In this document: piece after piece, positions 1 to 8,211 of the stretch
Numbering within the stretch: the stretch's first letter is position 1
How the letters are laid out: the number at the start of each line of letters is the position of its first letter
Assembly (NCBI RefSeq): GCF_004010105.1
Contig: NZ_RRYE01000003.1
Coordinates: 1-64,000, forward strand
Reading direction: 5' to 3'
Length of the DNA stretch: 64,000 bases
From: Microbacterium sp. CPCC 204701
Lineage (GTDB): Bacteria; Actinomycetota; Actinomycetes; Actinomycetales; Microbacteriaceae
Translations under genes and position numbers: made by a program
The notes under the pieces: model-generated
Databases searched by the model: none
What the model saw: only the letters and a program-made list of their open reading frames with translations
What the model was told of the DNA's origin: nothing

Positions 1-134
1 ACACCCGTCGTCGCCGGCTGCGAGCAATCACCCTCCGCACCACCACCACCGATCGCGGATCCCCCCGCACAACCAGCCAACCCGACCACCGCCACCATCA
101 CGGCGGCAACGGCCAACGTTCTCCTCATATCCAT
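1..134 (-). CDS. ABC transporter substrate-binding lipoprotein, N-terminus only (cut by window edge)
   Basis: Only the first 44 codons lie in the window. They encode a signal peptide with a lipobox ending LAGC (Cys22), then a Gly-rich linker and DCSQPATTGV. The complete neighbour at 207-1469 has the same layout (SLAGC, then DCSQPPTTGV), so the two are tandem paralogues of the LivK/type I periplasmic binding family. The ATG at 134 has a strong ribosome site (GAGGAGG) 6 nt upstream; an in-frame ATG at 128 is a weaker alternative. It is the last visible gene of the minus-strand importer operon, 72 bp behind the first binding-protein gene. Two binding proteins for one permease would widen the substrate range; that is inference. 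Confidence 0.85.
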   Translation of the reverse strand, partial: MDMRRTLAVAAVMVAVVGLAGCAGGSAIGGGGAEGDCSQPATTG

Positions 135-206
135 GCTTTTCCTCCTCAGTGAGATGTCGTACAGGTGTGGACTCGGACACACGCCACGTTCCGAGTGGCG
201 GGGTCG

Positions 207-1469
207 TCAGCGGCCGGAGGCATCGACGACCTGGAACGGCGATAGCGTGCCGGCGCCAGCGTCATATACATCTAGGCCCTCGCCGCGGACGATGTAGGGC
301 TCGCCTGGCGAGGTGTACAGAGGTATCCCGTCCTTCACCACCGTGATCGCGTCGTAGCGGAAGTCATGGACCGCGTCGATGAAGCTTTCACGATCGACGG
401 ACTCCAGCGACTCCAGCACCTTCACCGTCAACTCCCCCGCGATCCATCCGCCGAGAGCATGCGCTTCGGAGTACCCGCTCGCGTTTGGCTGCTTGGCGAA
501 CTCCTCGAGGAAGAGCCTCATCGCCGGATCGTCCGCATCGCGCTCGGGGTCCTTGAATACATTCCCGATCAACGCTCCGTCCGCCGCCCCCGGATCGAGC
601 TTCCGCAGAACGTCCAAGCTGACAGCGGCCCCCTGGGGGACCAGGATCTGCGGCGTCCAGCCCAGCGAGTGCGCGTTGTTCATCGCCTGGAGCACGGCGT
701 TGCCCGTACCGACGATAAAGAACGCGTCCGCACCCGAGGCTGCGAGCGTGGTCACCTGGGCGCGCACGTCGGTATCAGTGGGCTCGTATGTCTGCGTGTC
801 GACGATCGTGACGCCGCTGCCCTCGATCGTCTCGGTGAACCCCTCGACGAACGGCACCCCGAAGTCGCCGTTCTGCGCGAGGATCGCCACTGTCGCATCG
901 GGCATGTTCTCCCGCAAGTACTGAGCCATCACCTGCCCCTCCACCACGGTGAGGACCCCGATGCCGACAAGATAAGGGTGCTCCGGATCGGAGATCGCCG
1001 GGTTGCCGCTGGCGATCCATACCGACGGTGCACACGCCTCCTCCAGCACCGGCCGCGCCGCGAGTTGCTGCGACGTGCCGAAGGCGTGACTCAGGGCGAA
1101 CACCTCCTCGCGGTTGACCAACTCGTCCGTGTTCGTCTTCGCCTTCGACGGGTCATACGCATCGTCTAGCACCACGAGCTCGATCTGACGGGTCTTCCCG
1201 TCCTTGGACGTCACCCCACCCTCCGCGTTCACCATGTCGAAATACGCCCGCTGCGCCGCGATGGCTCCGCCGTAGACGGACAGCGCCCCCGACAGCGGGA
1301 CAGTGGCCCCGATCTTGATCGTGTCGTCATCGACACCGGTCGTCGGAGGCTGGGAGCAGTCGGACTCTTCGCCTGCGCTCAGCGCCGACCCGCCGGCCGC
1401 GCATCCGGCCAAGCTCGAGCACACCACGATCGAAGCGACGGCGATGGCCCTGCGGATTGTTGATTGCAT
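207..1469 (-). CDS. Branched-chain amino-acid-type ABC transporter substrate-binding lipoprotein
   Basis: A 420-residue type I periplasmic binding protein (Peripla_BP_6/LivK family). It has a lipoprotein signal with lipobox SLAGC (Cys23), then an IKIGATVPLSG-like opening typical of this family. Length is normal. It would sit on the outer face of the membrane and deliver substrate to the permeases encoded just upstream (1512-3454). Families of this type in catabolic clusters often bind aromatic acids or other carboxylates rather than amino acids, so the ligand is open. The start ATG has AGGAAGAG upstream. It is 42 bp downstream of the LivM-type gene and part of the same operon. Confidence 0.93.
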   Translation of the reverse strand: MQSTIRRAIAVASIVVCSSLAGCAAGGSALSAGEESDCSQPPTTGVDDDTIKIGATVPLSGALSVYGGAIAAQRAYFDMVNAEGGVTSKDGKTRQIELVVLDDAYDPSKAKTNTDELVNREEVFALSHAFGTSQQLAARPVLEEACAPSVWIASGNPAISDPEHPYLVGIGVLTVVEGQVMAQYLRENMPDATVAILAQNGDFGVPFVEGFTETIEGSGVTIVDTQTYEPTDTDVRAQVTTLAASGADAFFIVGTGNAVLQAMNNAHSLGWTPQILVPQGAAVSLDVLRKLDPGAADGALIGNVFKDPERDADDPAMRLFLEEFAKQPNASGYSEAHALGGWIAGELTVKVLESLESVDRESFIDAVHDFRYDAITVVKDGIPLYTSPGEPYIVRGEGLDVYDAGAGTLSPFQVVDASGR

Positions 1470-1511
1470 GCTGCTCTCTTCCTTGAGTTCGCATGAGCGC
1501 GGGCGCGCTCG

Positions 1512-2564
1512 TCAGGTCCTGTCGCCAGTAGCGGCAGTTCGGTTACGGATGAACCGCCGCCAAAGTTCGGCAACGCGTGACGGGATGCCTGCAAGCCCTT
1601 GAGGGAGGAAGAGGAGCGCGAGGATGAGGATGACGCCGGTAACCGCCGGCGCCAGTATCAGCGGAACGCCTGCCGCATCGCTCACGTCGGGAATGAACCG
1701 AAGGAAGATGGCGCCTAGGAGCGGGCCGGCCACCGTTCCCGCTCCACCGAGCGTCATGGCGAGAAGGATGTTCAGCGAGAGGAACACGCCGAAGTCCGCG
1801 GGACTCACGAAGTGGTGCTGCGCGGTGAACATCCAGCCGGCAAGCCCCGCGAGCCCGGAGGCACCAGCGAAGGTTACGACCTTGACGACGCGCACGTTCG
1901 TTCCCAATGCGGCGGCCAGGAGAGGCTGGTCTCGGATGGCGAACAGGGTTCGCCCGGTCCGACTCTTGAGCAGATTGTGGGAGGCGAGGAGGACGAGGAG
2001 CATGACGATCGCGAGCACCCAGTATGTCCACACCGAGTCGGCGAACGGGAACCAGGGCGGCATCTCGAGCGACTTGTCAACCGAGAGCCCGGCCGGTCCA
2101 CCACCCGCGTCGCCGAGCCGGAGTATTGCGGTGGGGAAGACCAGCGCCAACCCCAGGGTCACCAGCGCGAGATGCAGTCCCGCAATCCGAAGCGCCGGAA
2201 GGCCTGCAATGGCTCCGACAGTCGCCGCGACGAGCACGGCTATCGGAAGGCTCGCCCAGTAGCTCATATCAAGGTTCTGCACCAGCATCGCGGTCGTGTA
2301 TGCACCCATGCCGAAGAACGCGCCCTGTGCGAGTGAGATCTGACCGGTGACGCCCGTCAGCAGGTTCGAGCTCATGATCACGACGGCGAACACTGCCACA
2401 TCGCCGACTGCTCGCATGGTGATGCGATCCGTCAGGAGCGGCACGAGGAGGACGATTAGGGCCACCGCGATCCACACACCCGTTCGCGCCCACCGCGTCG
2501 GATCGGCCGTGACGACGGACGTGCGGACCGTTCCCGTCGCGACGACTTCCTTGATGCTGGTCAT
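1512..2564 (-). CDS. ABC transporter permease, LivM type
   Basis: A 350-residue multi-spanning membrane protein of the branched-chain permease family. Hydrophobic segments begin at about residue 30, with the family signature region SSNLLTGVTGQISLAQGAF near residue 85, followed by the GLPALRIAGLHLALVTLG stretch. It is the second permease of the importer, pairing with the LivH-type protein. Its ATG overlaps the livH stop by 4 bp (ATGA), so translation is probably coupled. Length is within the family range. Confidence 0.93.
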   Translation of the reverse strand: MTSIKEVVATGTVRTSVVTADPTRWARTGVWIAVALIVLLVPLLTDRITMRAVGDVAVFAVVIMSSNLLTGVTGQISLAQGAFFGMGAYTTAMLVQNLDMSYWASLPIAVLVAATVGAIAGLPALRIAGLHLALVTLGLALVFPTAILRLGDAGGGPAGLSVDKSLEMPPWFPFADSVWTYWVLAIVMLLVLLASHNLLKSRTGRTLFAIRDQPLLAAALGTNVRVVKVVTFAGASGLAGLAGWMFTAQHHFVSPADFGVFLSLNILLAMTLGGAGTVAGPLLGAIFLRFIPDVSDAAGVPLILAPAVTGVILILALLFLPQGLAGIPSRVAELWRRFIRNRTAATGDRT

Positions 2565-3454
2565 ACTCGCTCCAATCGTGCGCGCCCGAAGAGGCCTTGA
2601 GGACGAATGAGAAGAATCGCGACGACGACCACCAGCGCGGATGCCAGCTGCAGTTGCGTCCCGATGAAGTCGATGTAGCCGCTCGACAACGCCTGGACCA
2701 GCCCGACGAGCAGACCACCGACGACCGCGCCGATGGAGCTGTCGAGTCCGCCGACGACTGCGGCAACGAAGCCGTAGAGCATGACGTTCGCCATCAGATT
2801 CGGACTCACGTACAGCGACGGGGCGATCATGATCGCGGCCGTCGCCCCGAGCAGACCGGCGAGTCCCCAGCCCACCAGCAGATTGCGGCGGACATCGATG
2901 CCAAGCAGTTGACTGCTGTCGGCGTTCTGGCTGGAGGCTCGGAGCGTGACGCCGAGGGTCGTGCGAGTGAACAACAGCCAGAGCAGGAGTGCGACCACCC
3001 CGAGTACGACGAACTGCCCGAGCGTGTCGATGCCGATCGTCGCGTTCCCGATCTGGACGCTGCCGTTTCCGAAGATGCTCGGCAACCGCTGCGTGGTCGT
3101 GCCGAAGATGAAGGCCGCCAGGGAATTGAAGATGAGCAGCAGACCCATGCTCGCGATCCCCAACCGGAGATGATCGCCTCCCTCGAACGGTCGGATGACG
3201 ATCCGCTCAGTGGCTGCGCCCAGGACGAACCCCGCCACGATCCCGACCAGGATGGCGGCGGCGAGGGGCCAGCCGAACCCCAGATTCGGGTCGAAGAACT
3301 TCCATGCGATGAATGCGCACACCATGGCCATCTCGCCTTGGGCGAAGTTGATGAACCCCGTCGTTCGGAAGACGAGGACCACTGCGAGCGCGAAGAGTGC
3401 GTAAACCGCACCGTCGCTGAGGCCGTCGAGAACACGCTGCAGAAAGAGGTCCAT
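2561..3454 (-). CDS. ABC transporter permease, LivH type
   Basis: A 297-residue integral membrane protein. It opens with LQRVLDGLSDGAVYALFALA, the classical LivH N-terminus, and contains NFAQGEMAMV and the VVGGLDSSIGAVVGGLLVG segment near the C-terminus that matches the EAA-loop region of this family. It forms the inner-membrane channel with the LivM-type protein. It starts 2 bp after the stop of the LivF-type ATPase gene and overlaps livM by 4 bp, so it is embedded in a tight operon. Confidence 0.93.
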   Translation of the reverse strand: MDLFLQRVLDGLSDGAVYALFALAVVLVFRTTGFINFAQGEMAMVCAFIAWKFFDPNLGFGWPLAAAILVGIVAGFVLGAATERIVIRPFEGGDHLRLGIASMGLLLIFNSLAAFIFGTTTQRLPSIFGNGSVQIGNATIGIDTLGQFVVLGVVALLLWLLFTRTTLGVTLRASSQNADSSQLLGIDVRRNLLVGWGLAGLLGATAAIMIAPSLYVSPNLMANVMLYGFVAAVVGGLDSSIGAVVGGLLVGLVQALSSGYIDFIGTQLQLASALVVVVAILLIRPQGLFGRARLERV

Positions 3455-3456
3455 AA

Positions 3457-4164
3457 TCAGATTCCCAAGTAGGCGCGACGAACGTGGTCATTAGCGGCGA
3501 GGTCGGCTGCCGCCCCTTCGACGGTTACTCGGCCGGCTTCCAGGACGTACGCTCGGTCAGCGATGCTCAACGAGGCCGTGGCGTTCTGCTCCACGATCAG
3601 GAGCGCCGTGCCGAATTCGCTGTTTATGCGCTTCAGCTCCGCGAAGACGCTTTTCACCATGAGGGGAGCGAGTCCGAGCGACGGCTCATCCAGGAGGACG
3701 AGCTGCGGATTCCCTGCCATCGCCCTCGCGACCGCGAGGAGTTGCTGCTCACCGCCGCTCAGGCTTCCCGCCATCTGGTTGCGTCGTTCTCCAAGACGAG
3801 GGAAGACATCGAACCAGTGCGCGATGATCTCCTTGCGCTCTCGGCCAGATGCATGCGCGCCGGCCCAGAGGTTCTCGGCGACCGTGAGGTGAGACAACGT
3901 GCCGCGGCCCTGGGGCACATGAGCGAGCCCGGCGCGTGCCCGCTTGTACGGCGGGCGTCCGGAGAGCGACTGTCCGAGGAAGACGACCTCGCCGCGGGAC
4001 TTGAGGAGGCCGGAGATCGACCGGAGGAGGGTGGTCTTCCCTGCCCCATTCGCACCGAGGATCGCGACGGCTTCGCCACCCGAGACGGAGACGCTGATGT
4101 CCACCAGGACGTCGCCTGCACCGTATCCCGCATGAAGCCCCGAGACATTCAGGATTTCGCTCAT
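3457..4164 (-). CDS. ABC transporter ATP-binding protein, LivF type
   Basis: A 235-residue ABC ATPase. It has Walker A GANGAGKTTLL near residue 36, signature LSGGEQQLLAVARAMA, and Walker B LVLLDEPSLGLAPLMV, whose 'GLAP' is typical of LivF. The C-terminus ends in RRAYLGI, close to the conserved AYLG of the family. It powers the importer encoded by the same operon together with the LivG-type subunit. The ATG overlaps the upstream livG stop by 4 bp. Confidence 0.94.
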   Translation of the reverse strand: MSEILNVSGLHAGYGAGDVLVDISVSVSGGEAVAILGANGAGKTTLLRSISGLLKSRGEVVFLGQSLSGRPPYKRARAGLAHVPQGRGTLSHLTVAENLWAGAHASGRERKEIIAHWFDVFPRLGERRNQMAGSLSGGEQQLLAVARAMAGNPQLVLLDEPSLGLAPLMVKSVFAELKRINSEFGTALLIVEQNATASLSIADRAYVLEAGRVTVEGAAADLAANDHVRRAYLGI

Positions 4165-4925
4165 GCCGCCACCCCCAGGTAGGCCTCGATGACTTTCGGG
4201 TCGGATGACACTTCGCGCGGTGTGCCCTCCGCGATCTTCCGTCCGCCGTCCAAAACGATCACCGTCTCCGCCAGGGACATCACAAACCCCATGTGGTGCT
4301 CCACGAGGAGCACCGCAGTCTGAAAGTCGTCCCTTACGCGGCGGAGCAGCTGTGCGAGTTCGCCGATCTCGTTCTCGTTGAGGCCACCGACGGGCTCGTC
4401 AATGAGCAGAAGAGTCGGTTCCAGTAGGAGAGCGCGCGAGATCTCAGCACGCTTGAGAGTGCCGAACGACAATTCCTTCGGCTTCCGCTGGGCGGTGTCC
4501 AGCAGATCGAGCGCGTCCAAGGCGGCCAAAGCACGGTCGCGGAGACGCTTTTCTCGAGCGACCGACCACGGCAGCCGCAGCGTGTCCCCGAAGGAGCCGA
4601 GCCGGCGCGCGGTCGGATCGGCGATCATGAGGTTCTCCAGAACGGTGAGGCTGGGGACAAACGAGATGTTCTGGAATGTCCTGGCGATTCCGATCCGCGA
4701 AATCCTGTGCGCGGGGAGATGCAGGACAGATTCCTCCCCGTAGGTGATCGAACCGCTGTTGGGTGTGTACAGCCGGTTGATGCAGTTGAAGAGGCTGCTC
4801 TTGCCTGCGCCGTTGGGGCCGACGAGCGCGACCATCGCGCCGGCCGAGACCGTCATCGACACGTCCGTCAGCGCGTTTACGCCGCCGAACTTCAGGGTGA
4901 GGTCGGTGATCTGGAGATCTGGCAC
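4161..4925 (-). CDS. ABC transporter ATP-binding protein, LivG type
   Basis: First gene of the importer operon; about 254 residues. It has Walker A GPNGAGKSSLFN, the LivG-specific NCINRLYTP region, signature ELSFGTLKRAEISRALL (a degenerate LSxG), Walker B LLLIDEPVGGLNENE, and the C-terminal EAYLG. The start is placed at a GTG (4925) because AAAGGAG lies 7 nt upstream and the protein then begins PDLQITDLTLKFGG. A longer frame from a TTG at 4970 has no ribosome site and would run almost into the operator dyad at 4973-4989. That dyad lies 47 bp upstream, so the whole importer is probably under the TetR-family regulator at 5140. Confidence 0.92.
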   Translation of the reverse strand: MPDLQITDLTLKFGGVNALTDVSMTVSAGAMVALVGPNGAGKSSLFNCINRLYTPNSGSITYGEESVLHLPAHRISRIGIARTFQNISFVPSLTVLENLMIADPTARRLGSFGDTLRLPWSVAREKRLRDRALAALDALDLLDTAQRKPKELSFGTLKRAEISRALLLEPTLLLIDEPVGGLNENEIGELAQLLRRVRDDFQTAVLLVEHHMGFVMSLAETVIVLDGGRKIAEGTPREVSSDPKVIEAYLGVAA

Positions 4926-4972
4926 TTGATCGCTCCTTTGCGAGTCACGCCGACGATTCGGGTGAGTCAATA

Positions 4973-4989
4973 GTAGATCAGCATTCTAG
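4973..4989. promoter_or_regulatory. TAGA-N7-TCTA operator dyad in front of the importer operon
   Basis: GTAGATCAGCATTCTAG: arms TAGA and TCTA around 7 nt. Read on the other strand, the site at 8041 differs at only 2 of 17 positions. It lies 47 bp upstream of the livG start. It is assigned to the TetR-family protein at 5140-5736 by its recurrence in front of four catabolic units; this is inference. Confidence 0.72.
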
Positions 4990-5121
4990 TGAGGTCCAGC
5001 GATGGACCTGAAATGCCTTGGGCCCCGAGTCGTGTAACCTCATGGGATGCGGGCCGCGGCGATGGCACGGTGTTACGACACCCCGCACAGAGCCGCCCGT
5101 AGTCAGCCCCGAGGCCGACGT

Positions 5122-5138
5122 AGAGAACTGGGTTCTAG
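5122..5138. promoter_or_regulatory. Degenerate copy of the operator dyad
   Basis: AGAGAACTGGGTTCTAG carries one perfect arm (TCTA) and one imperfect arm (GAGA) at the correct 7-nt spacing. It directly abuts the tetR stop codon, about 200 bp upstream of livG. It may be an auxiliary site for the importer operon or chance. The rest of 4926-5139 shows no coding sequence. Confidence 0.3.
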
Positions 5139-5139
5139 T

Positions 5140-5736
5140 TCAGCGGTCGGCGTCGAGGCCCTGGACCGCCCACCGGATCTGACGTCGAGCTAGGTCAAGG
5201 CCATCCGCCATGCTCCTGCGGCCTACGAACCACTGAGTGAGCAGGTCCCACCACAGCGACTGGACGAGCTCGGAGAGGGCGAATGCGTCCGCCTCGGGGT
5301 AGCCGGGCATGCTGCGCACCAGCGCAAGCCTCGTGGTCCGCCTCAGCTCCGCCATGATCTCGCTGACGTATGGATCGCTGGAGACCGAGGACTGCACCAT
5401 CATCGCTAGCAGGTTGGGGTGGCGGAGGTACGCGTGGGTCCCGCGCCTGACGGTCGCGACGAGCTGCTCGTCGAGGCTCTGCTCCGGATCCGGGTCGGGA
5501 GTCCTGGCCGCAAGGGGCTCACCCCAATACGTGATCGCTGATGCGAACAGGTGCTCTTTCGAGGAGAAGAATCGGTAAATGGTGGCAAGGGCTATCCCCG
5601 ATTCGGTGGAGACCGACTTGACGCCGACCGCATCCACGCCGTCTCGATCGACGAGTTTGATAACGGCGTCGAGGATCAACTTCCGCTTCCGGAGTTGCAC
5701 CGGCGACATGGCCTCCACCGGCACGATCTCGTACAT
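5140..5736 (-). CDS. TetR-family transcriptional regulator
   Basis: About 198 residues. The N-terminal helix-turn-helix contains the TetR hallmark ALATIYRFFSSKEHLF (about residues 48-63 from the chosen start), followed by an all-helical ligand domain. The start at ATG 5736 avoids overlap with the acyl-CoA dehydrogenase gene 29 bp upstream; ATG 5709 is also possible, and a longer frame to 5835 would run into that gene. It is the third gene of the operon led by two acyl-CoA dehydrogenases, whose promoter carries an operator dyad, so autoregulation is likely. By analogy with KstR/KstR2 and FadR-type TetR proteins, an acyl-CoA intermediate could be the inducer; this is inference. Confidence 0.9.
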   Translation of the reverse strand: MYEIVPVEAMSPVQLRKRKLILDAVIKLVDRDGVDAVGVKSVSTESGIALATIYRFFSSKEHLFASAITYWGEPLAARTPDPDPEQSLDEQLVATVRRGTHAYLRHPNLLAMMVQSSVSSDPYVSEIMAELRRTTRLALVRSMPGYPEADAFALSELVQSLWWDLLTQWFVGRRSMADGLDLARRQIRWAVQGLDADR

Positions 5737-5765
5737 CGCTCCACCATAGCCGTGCGACGCGGGTG

Positions 5766-6845
5766 CTAAATCGACCCGCGCGCGATGAGCGCGTCGGCGA
5801 TCTCCACGCGATGGCGCGCCGCATCGCCCTCCCACGCCGAGAGCAGCATGGCGCGCTTCAACCAGCGATGGATCGGGTGATCCCAGGTCATCCCGATTCC
5901 GCCGAGCACTTGGATGGCCTGTTCCGCAGCGAAGACGGCAGCGCTGCCTGCCTGCGCTTTCGCTGCTCTCGCAAGCACGTAGTGCGTTGCCTCCGAGGCC
6001 ACCCCCGTCTCGACGGCCCAGGCTGATCGGTACGCGAGCGAGCGTGCGAGTTCGATCTCCTTGAAGACTTCGGACAACCGGTGCGACACACCTTGGTATG
6101 TGCCGATGATCTTGCCGAACTGCTCGCGCTCCTTCGCGTAAGCGACCGCGATGTCGAGGGCACGTCGCGCGACACCCACCGCCTCGCAGCTCAGCGCGGA
6201 AAGGACGCGGACGTGAAGCGCCGCGAGGTCCAGTCGATCGGTCACCAACCGCACTGGACGGGCGGTGACCCCATCGAGGTCGATCTCGAAGAGACGCCGG
6301 GTTCCGTCAAGCGACTGCAACGGCCGTCGCACGTCTGGACCAAGGGCCACCTCGCAGAGCAGGACGGCATCCCCTTGCCGCAACGGGACGAGCGCAACGT
6401 CTGCGTCCTGTGCGTCCGGAACGAGGATCTTCCTCCCGAACGCGATTCCGTCGGCCTGAATCTCCGCACGCGTGTCGACGATATCGAGGACCGAGGTGTT
6501 CCCGGCGTTCTCCGCCCACGCGAACGTCGCTCGCACCTCCCCGGCATCGATGCGGCGCGCGAGCGGATCGTCGTTCGAGAGCAGCGGGCGCACGAAGGCC
6601 GTCGTCATGAACCATGCGCCCGCAAGCAGGGCGTAGCCGGCCTCTTCAAACAGCACGGCCTGGTCTAGGAAGGAGAGGTCTGCGTCGAACCACCCCAGCC
6701 CTGCCAGTTCGTTCACCAAGTCCGGATTGCTGCCGCCCTCGCCGTCGGCGATCTCGGCCACCCGCGAGGGCGGAAGATTTGCTGCCAGGAACTCTCGCGC
6801 ATAGGCACGAAGCTCGCCTTGTTCTTCGCTGAAGGAGAAATCCAT
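5766..6845 (-). CDS. Acyl-CoA dehydrogenase, small/non-canonical subunit
   Basis: A 359-residue acyl-CoA dehydrogenase fold protein starting DFSFSEEQGELRAYAREFL. The C-terminal domain has REQFGKIIGTYQGVSHRLSE and QAIQVLGGIGMTWDHPIHRW, both conserved. The usual catalytic Glu motif (YEG or IEGG) is absent; the equivalent region reads AWEGDAARHR. It is encoded 9 bp behind the larger paralogue at 6855. Paired genes of this kind in actinobacteria encode alpha2beta2 heterotetramers (FadE28-FadE29 type) that oxidise bulky acyl-CoAs with FAD. Such a complex here is inference from pairing and complementary active-site residues. Confidence 0.9.
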   Translation of the reverse strand: MDFSFSEEQGELRAYAREFLAANLPPSRVAEIADGEGGSNPDLVNELAGLGWFDADLSFLDQAVLFEEAGYALLAGAWFMTTAFVRPLLSNDDPLARRIDAGEVRATFAWAENAGNTSVLDIVDTRAEIQADGIAFGRKILVPDAQDADVALVPLRQGDAVLLCEVALGPDVRRPLQSLDGTRRLFEIDLDGVTARPVRLVTDRLDLAALHVRVLSALSCEAVGVARRALDIAVAYAKEREQFGKIIGTYQGVSHRLSEVFKEIELARSLAYRSAWAVETGVASEATHYVLARAAKAQAGSAAVFAAEQAIQVLGGIGMTWDHPIHRWLKRAMLLSAWEGDAARHRVEIADALIARGSI

Positions 6846-6854
6846 TCGAGGTGC

Positions 6855-8021
6855 CTATCTGCTTCGGGGAAGGCCGAGTACTCGCTCGGCGATGACGTTC
6901 TTCAAGATTTCGGACGAGCCGCCCTCGATGGTGTTCGCTCGTGCTCGCAGTCGCTGCCCCTGCCAGAAGCCGTTGCTCCAGGCATCAGCACCGTCGAGCC
7001 CGCCCACGAGCCCCTGTGCATCCAGCGCCGCCTTCGTGAGCGCCTGATTGGCGTCGCTCCAGGTGAGCTTTGCAACGGAACTCTCCGGTCCGGGCACCCC
7101 ATCGACGTTCTTCGGATCGCTGAGCATCCGCATATTGGTGAACCGAAGGGCATGCAGACGAACCCACGCGTCGCCCAGGGCTTCCCGCAGTCGAGGATCC
7201 TCCGTGAGGTCACGCTCGACCAGGAAGTCGAAGAATGCCGACAGCTGCTTCTCGAGGCTGAGCGCCATTCCCATGGCGGCTGTGCCGCGCTCGTGTCTGA
7301 GCGTCGTCATGGCGACCTTCCATCCTTCGCCGCGTGCGCCGAGCATGCTGTCCCTCGGCACGCGAACGTCGTCGAAAAACATCTCGTTGAACTCCGGTAC
7401 GCCCGTGATCTGCGGCAATGGACGGACATCGATGCCCGGACTTTTCATGTCGACCAGGAGGAAGCTCAGTCCGAGGTGCTTCGGGGCGTGCGGCTCCGTA
7501 CGCACGACGAGGATGCAGCGGTCCGCCATGTGAGCGAACGACGACCACACCTTCTGACCGTTGACGACCCACTCATCGCCATCCAGGACAGCCTTGGTGC
7601 GCGCGCTTCCGAGGTCGGATCCCGCTCCCGGCTCGGAGAATCCCTGGCACCAGACCTCATCGCCTCGGAGAATCGCCGGAAGGTAAGTCGCCTTCTGCTC
7701 TTCCGTGCCCCAGTTGATGATCGTGGGCCCGGCGAAGCCAATGCCGATCACGTTCACGTGGTCGGGAGCATCGGCACGCGCGAGTTCCTCCAAGTAGATG
7801 TTCTGGTAGGACGGCGCGAGACCTCGCCCGCCGTACTCGACGGGCCAGGTGAGACCGACCCAGCCTGCGTCGGCGAGCTTGGCGCTCCACTCGCGCAGGA
7901 ACGTCTCGTCGTGCGCTGCGAAACCCTCGCGCTCGCGCCACTCGGTAGGGATGTTCGCTTCGAGCCACGACCTCAGCTCCAGCCGGAACCGCTGCTCATC
8001 CTCGGACTCCGTGAAATCCAT
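6855..8021 (-). CDS. Acyl-CoA dehydrogenase, catalytic subunit
   Basis: A 388-residue acyl-CoA dehydrogenase. It contains the FAD/substrate region WCQGFSEPGAGSDLGSARTK near residue 125, NGQKVWSSFAHMAD, and the C-terminal TIEGGSSEILKNVIAERVLG, whose Glu is the expected catalytic base. It introduces a C2-C3 double bond into an acyl-CoA and passes electrons to ETF. It is the first gene of the acdh-acdh-tetR operon; the operator dyad at 8041-8057 starts 19 bp upstream of its ATG. Likely partner of the 5766-6845 product. Confidence 0.93.
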   Translation of the reverse strand: MDFTESEDEQRFRLELRSWLEANIPTEWREREGFAAHDETFLREWSAKLADAGWVGLTWPVEYGGRGLAPSYQNIYLEELARADAPDHVNVIGIGFAGPTIINWGTEEQKATYLPAILRGDEVWCQGFSEPGAGSDLGSARTKAVLDGDEWVVNGQKVWSSFAHMADRCILVVRTEPHAPKHLGLSFLLVDMKSPGIDVRPLPQITGVPEFNEMFFDDVRVPRDSMLGARGEGWKVAMTTLRHERGTAAMGMALSLEKQLSAFFDFLVERDLTEDPRLREALGDAWVRLHALRFTNMRMLSDPKNVDGVPGPESSVAKLTWSDANQALTKAALDAQGLVGGLDGADAWSNGFWQGQRLRARANTIEGGSSEILKNVIAERVLGLPRSR

Positions 8022-8040
8022 TCCTATTACCGCCTCGTAA

Positions 8041-8057
8041 CTAGAACGCTGATCTAG
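8041..8057. promoter_or_regulatory. Perfect TAGA-N7-TCTA operator in front of the acyl-CoA dehydrogenase operon
   Basis: CTAGAACGCTGATCTAG has 5-bp perfect arms (CTAGA/TCTAG) around 7 nt. On the minus strand a TATACC -10-like hexamer (8062-8057) abuts it, which would place the dyad over the transcription start. That fits repression of the acdh-acdh-tetR operon. Confidence 0.78.
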
Positions 8058-8140
8058 GTATAGGTTTCACCGTAGCTCATGAAGCGACCTCGGCAAAGCT
8101 ACCAGACGAGCGTGATCGGTCACGTTGACATTGACGACGA

Positions 8141-8157
8141 GTAGAACGGGCATCTAG
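8141..8157. promoter_or_regulatory. TAGA-N7-TCTA operator in front of the crotonase operon
   Basis: GTAGAACGGGCATCTAG, same arms and spacing as the site 83 bp to the left, placed 54 bp upstream of the crotonase ATG. The 190-bp divergent intergenic region 8022-8211 therefore carries one dyad per promoter. Confidence 0.75.
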
Positions 8158-8211
8158 TGTTGGTGTGCCGGCAACGGTGAAGCAGCGTAGCTCAGCGAAT
8201 GGAGTCTCCTC

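Noticed and set aside
366-1169. 267-residue plus-strand frame opposite the binding-protein gene
   Set aside because: Arg-rich antisense shadow of a well-supported gene, typical of GC-rich DNA; no family motifs.
2597-3472. 291-residue plus-strand frame opposite the LivH-type gene
   Set aside because: Asp/Arg-rich translation without a fold or ribosome site; shadow of livH.
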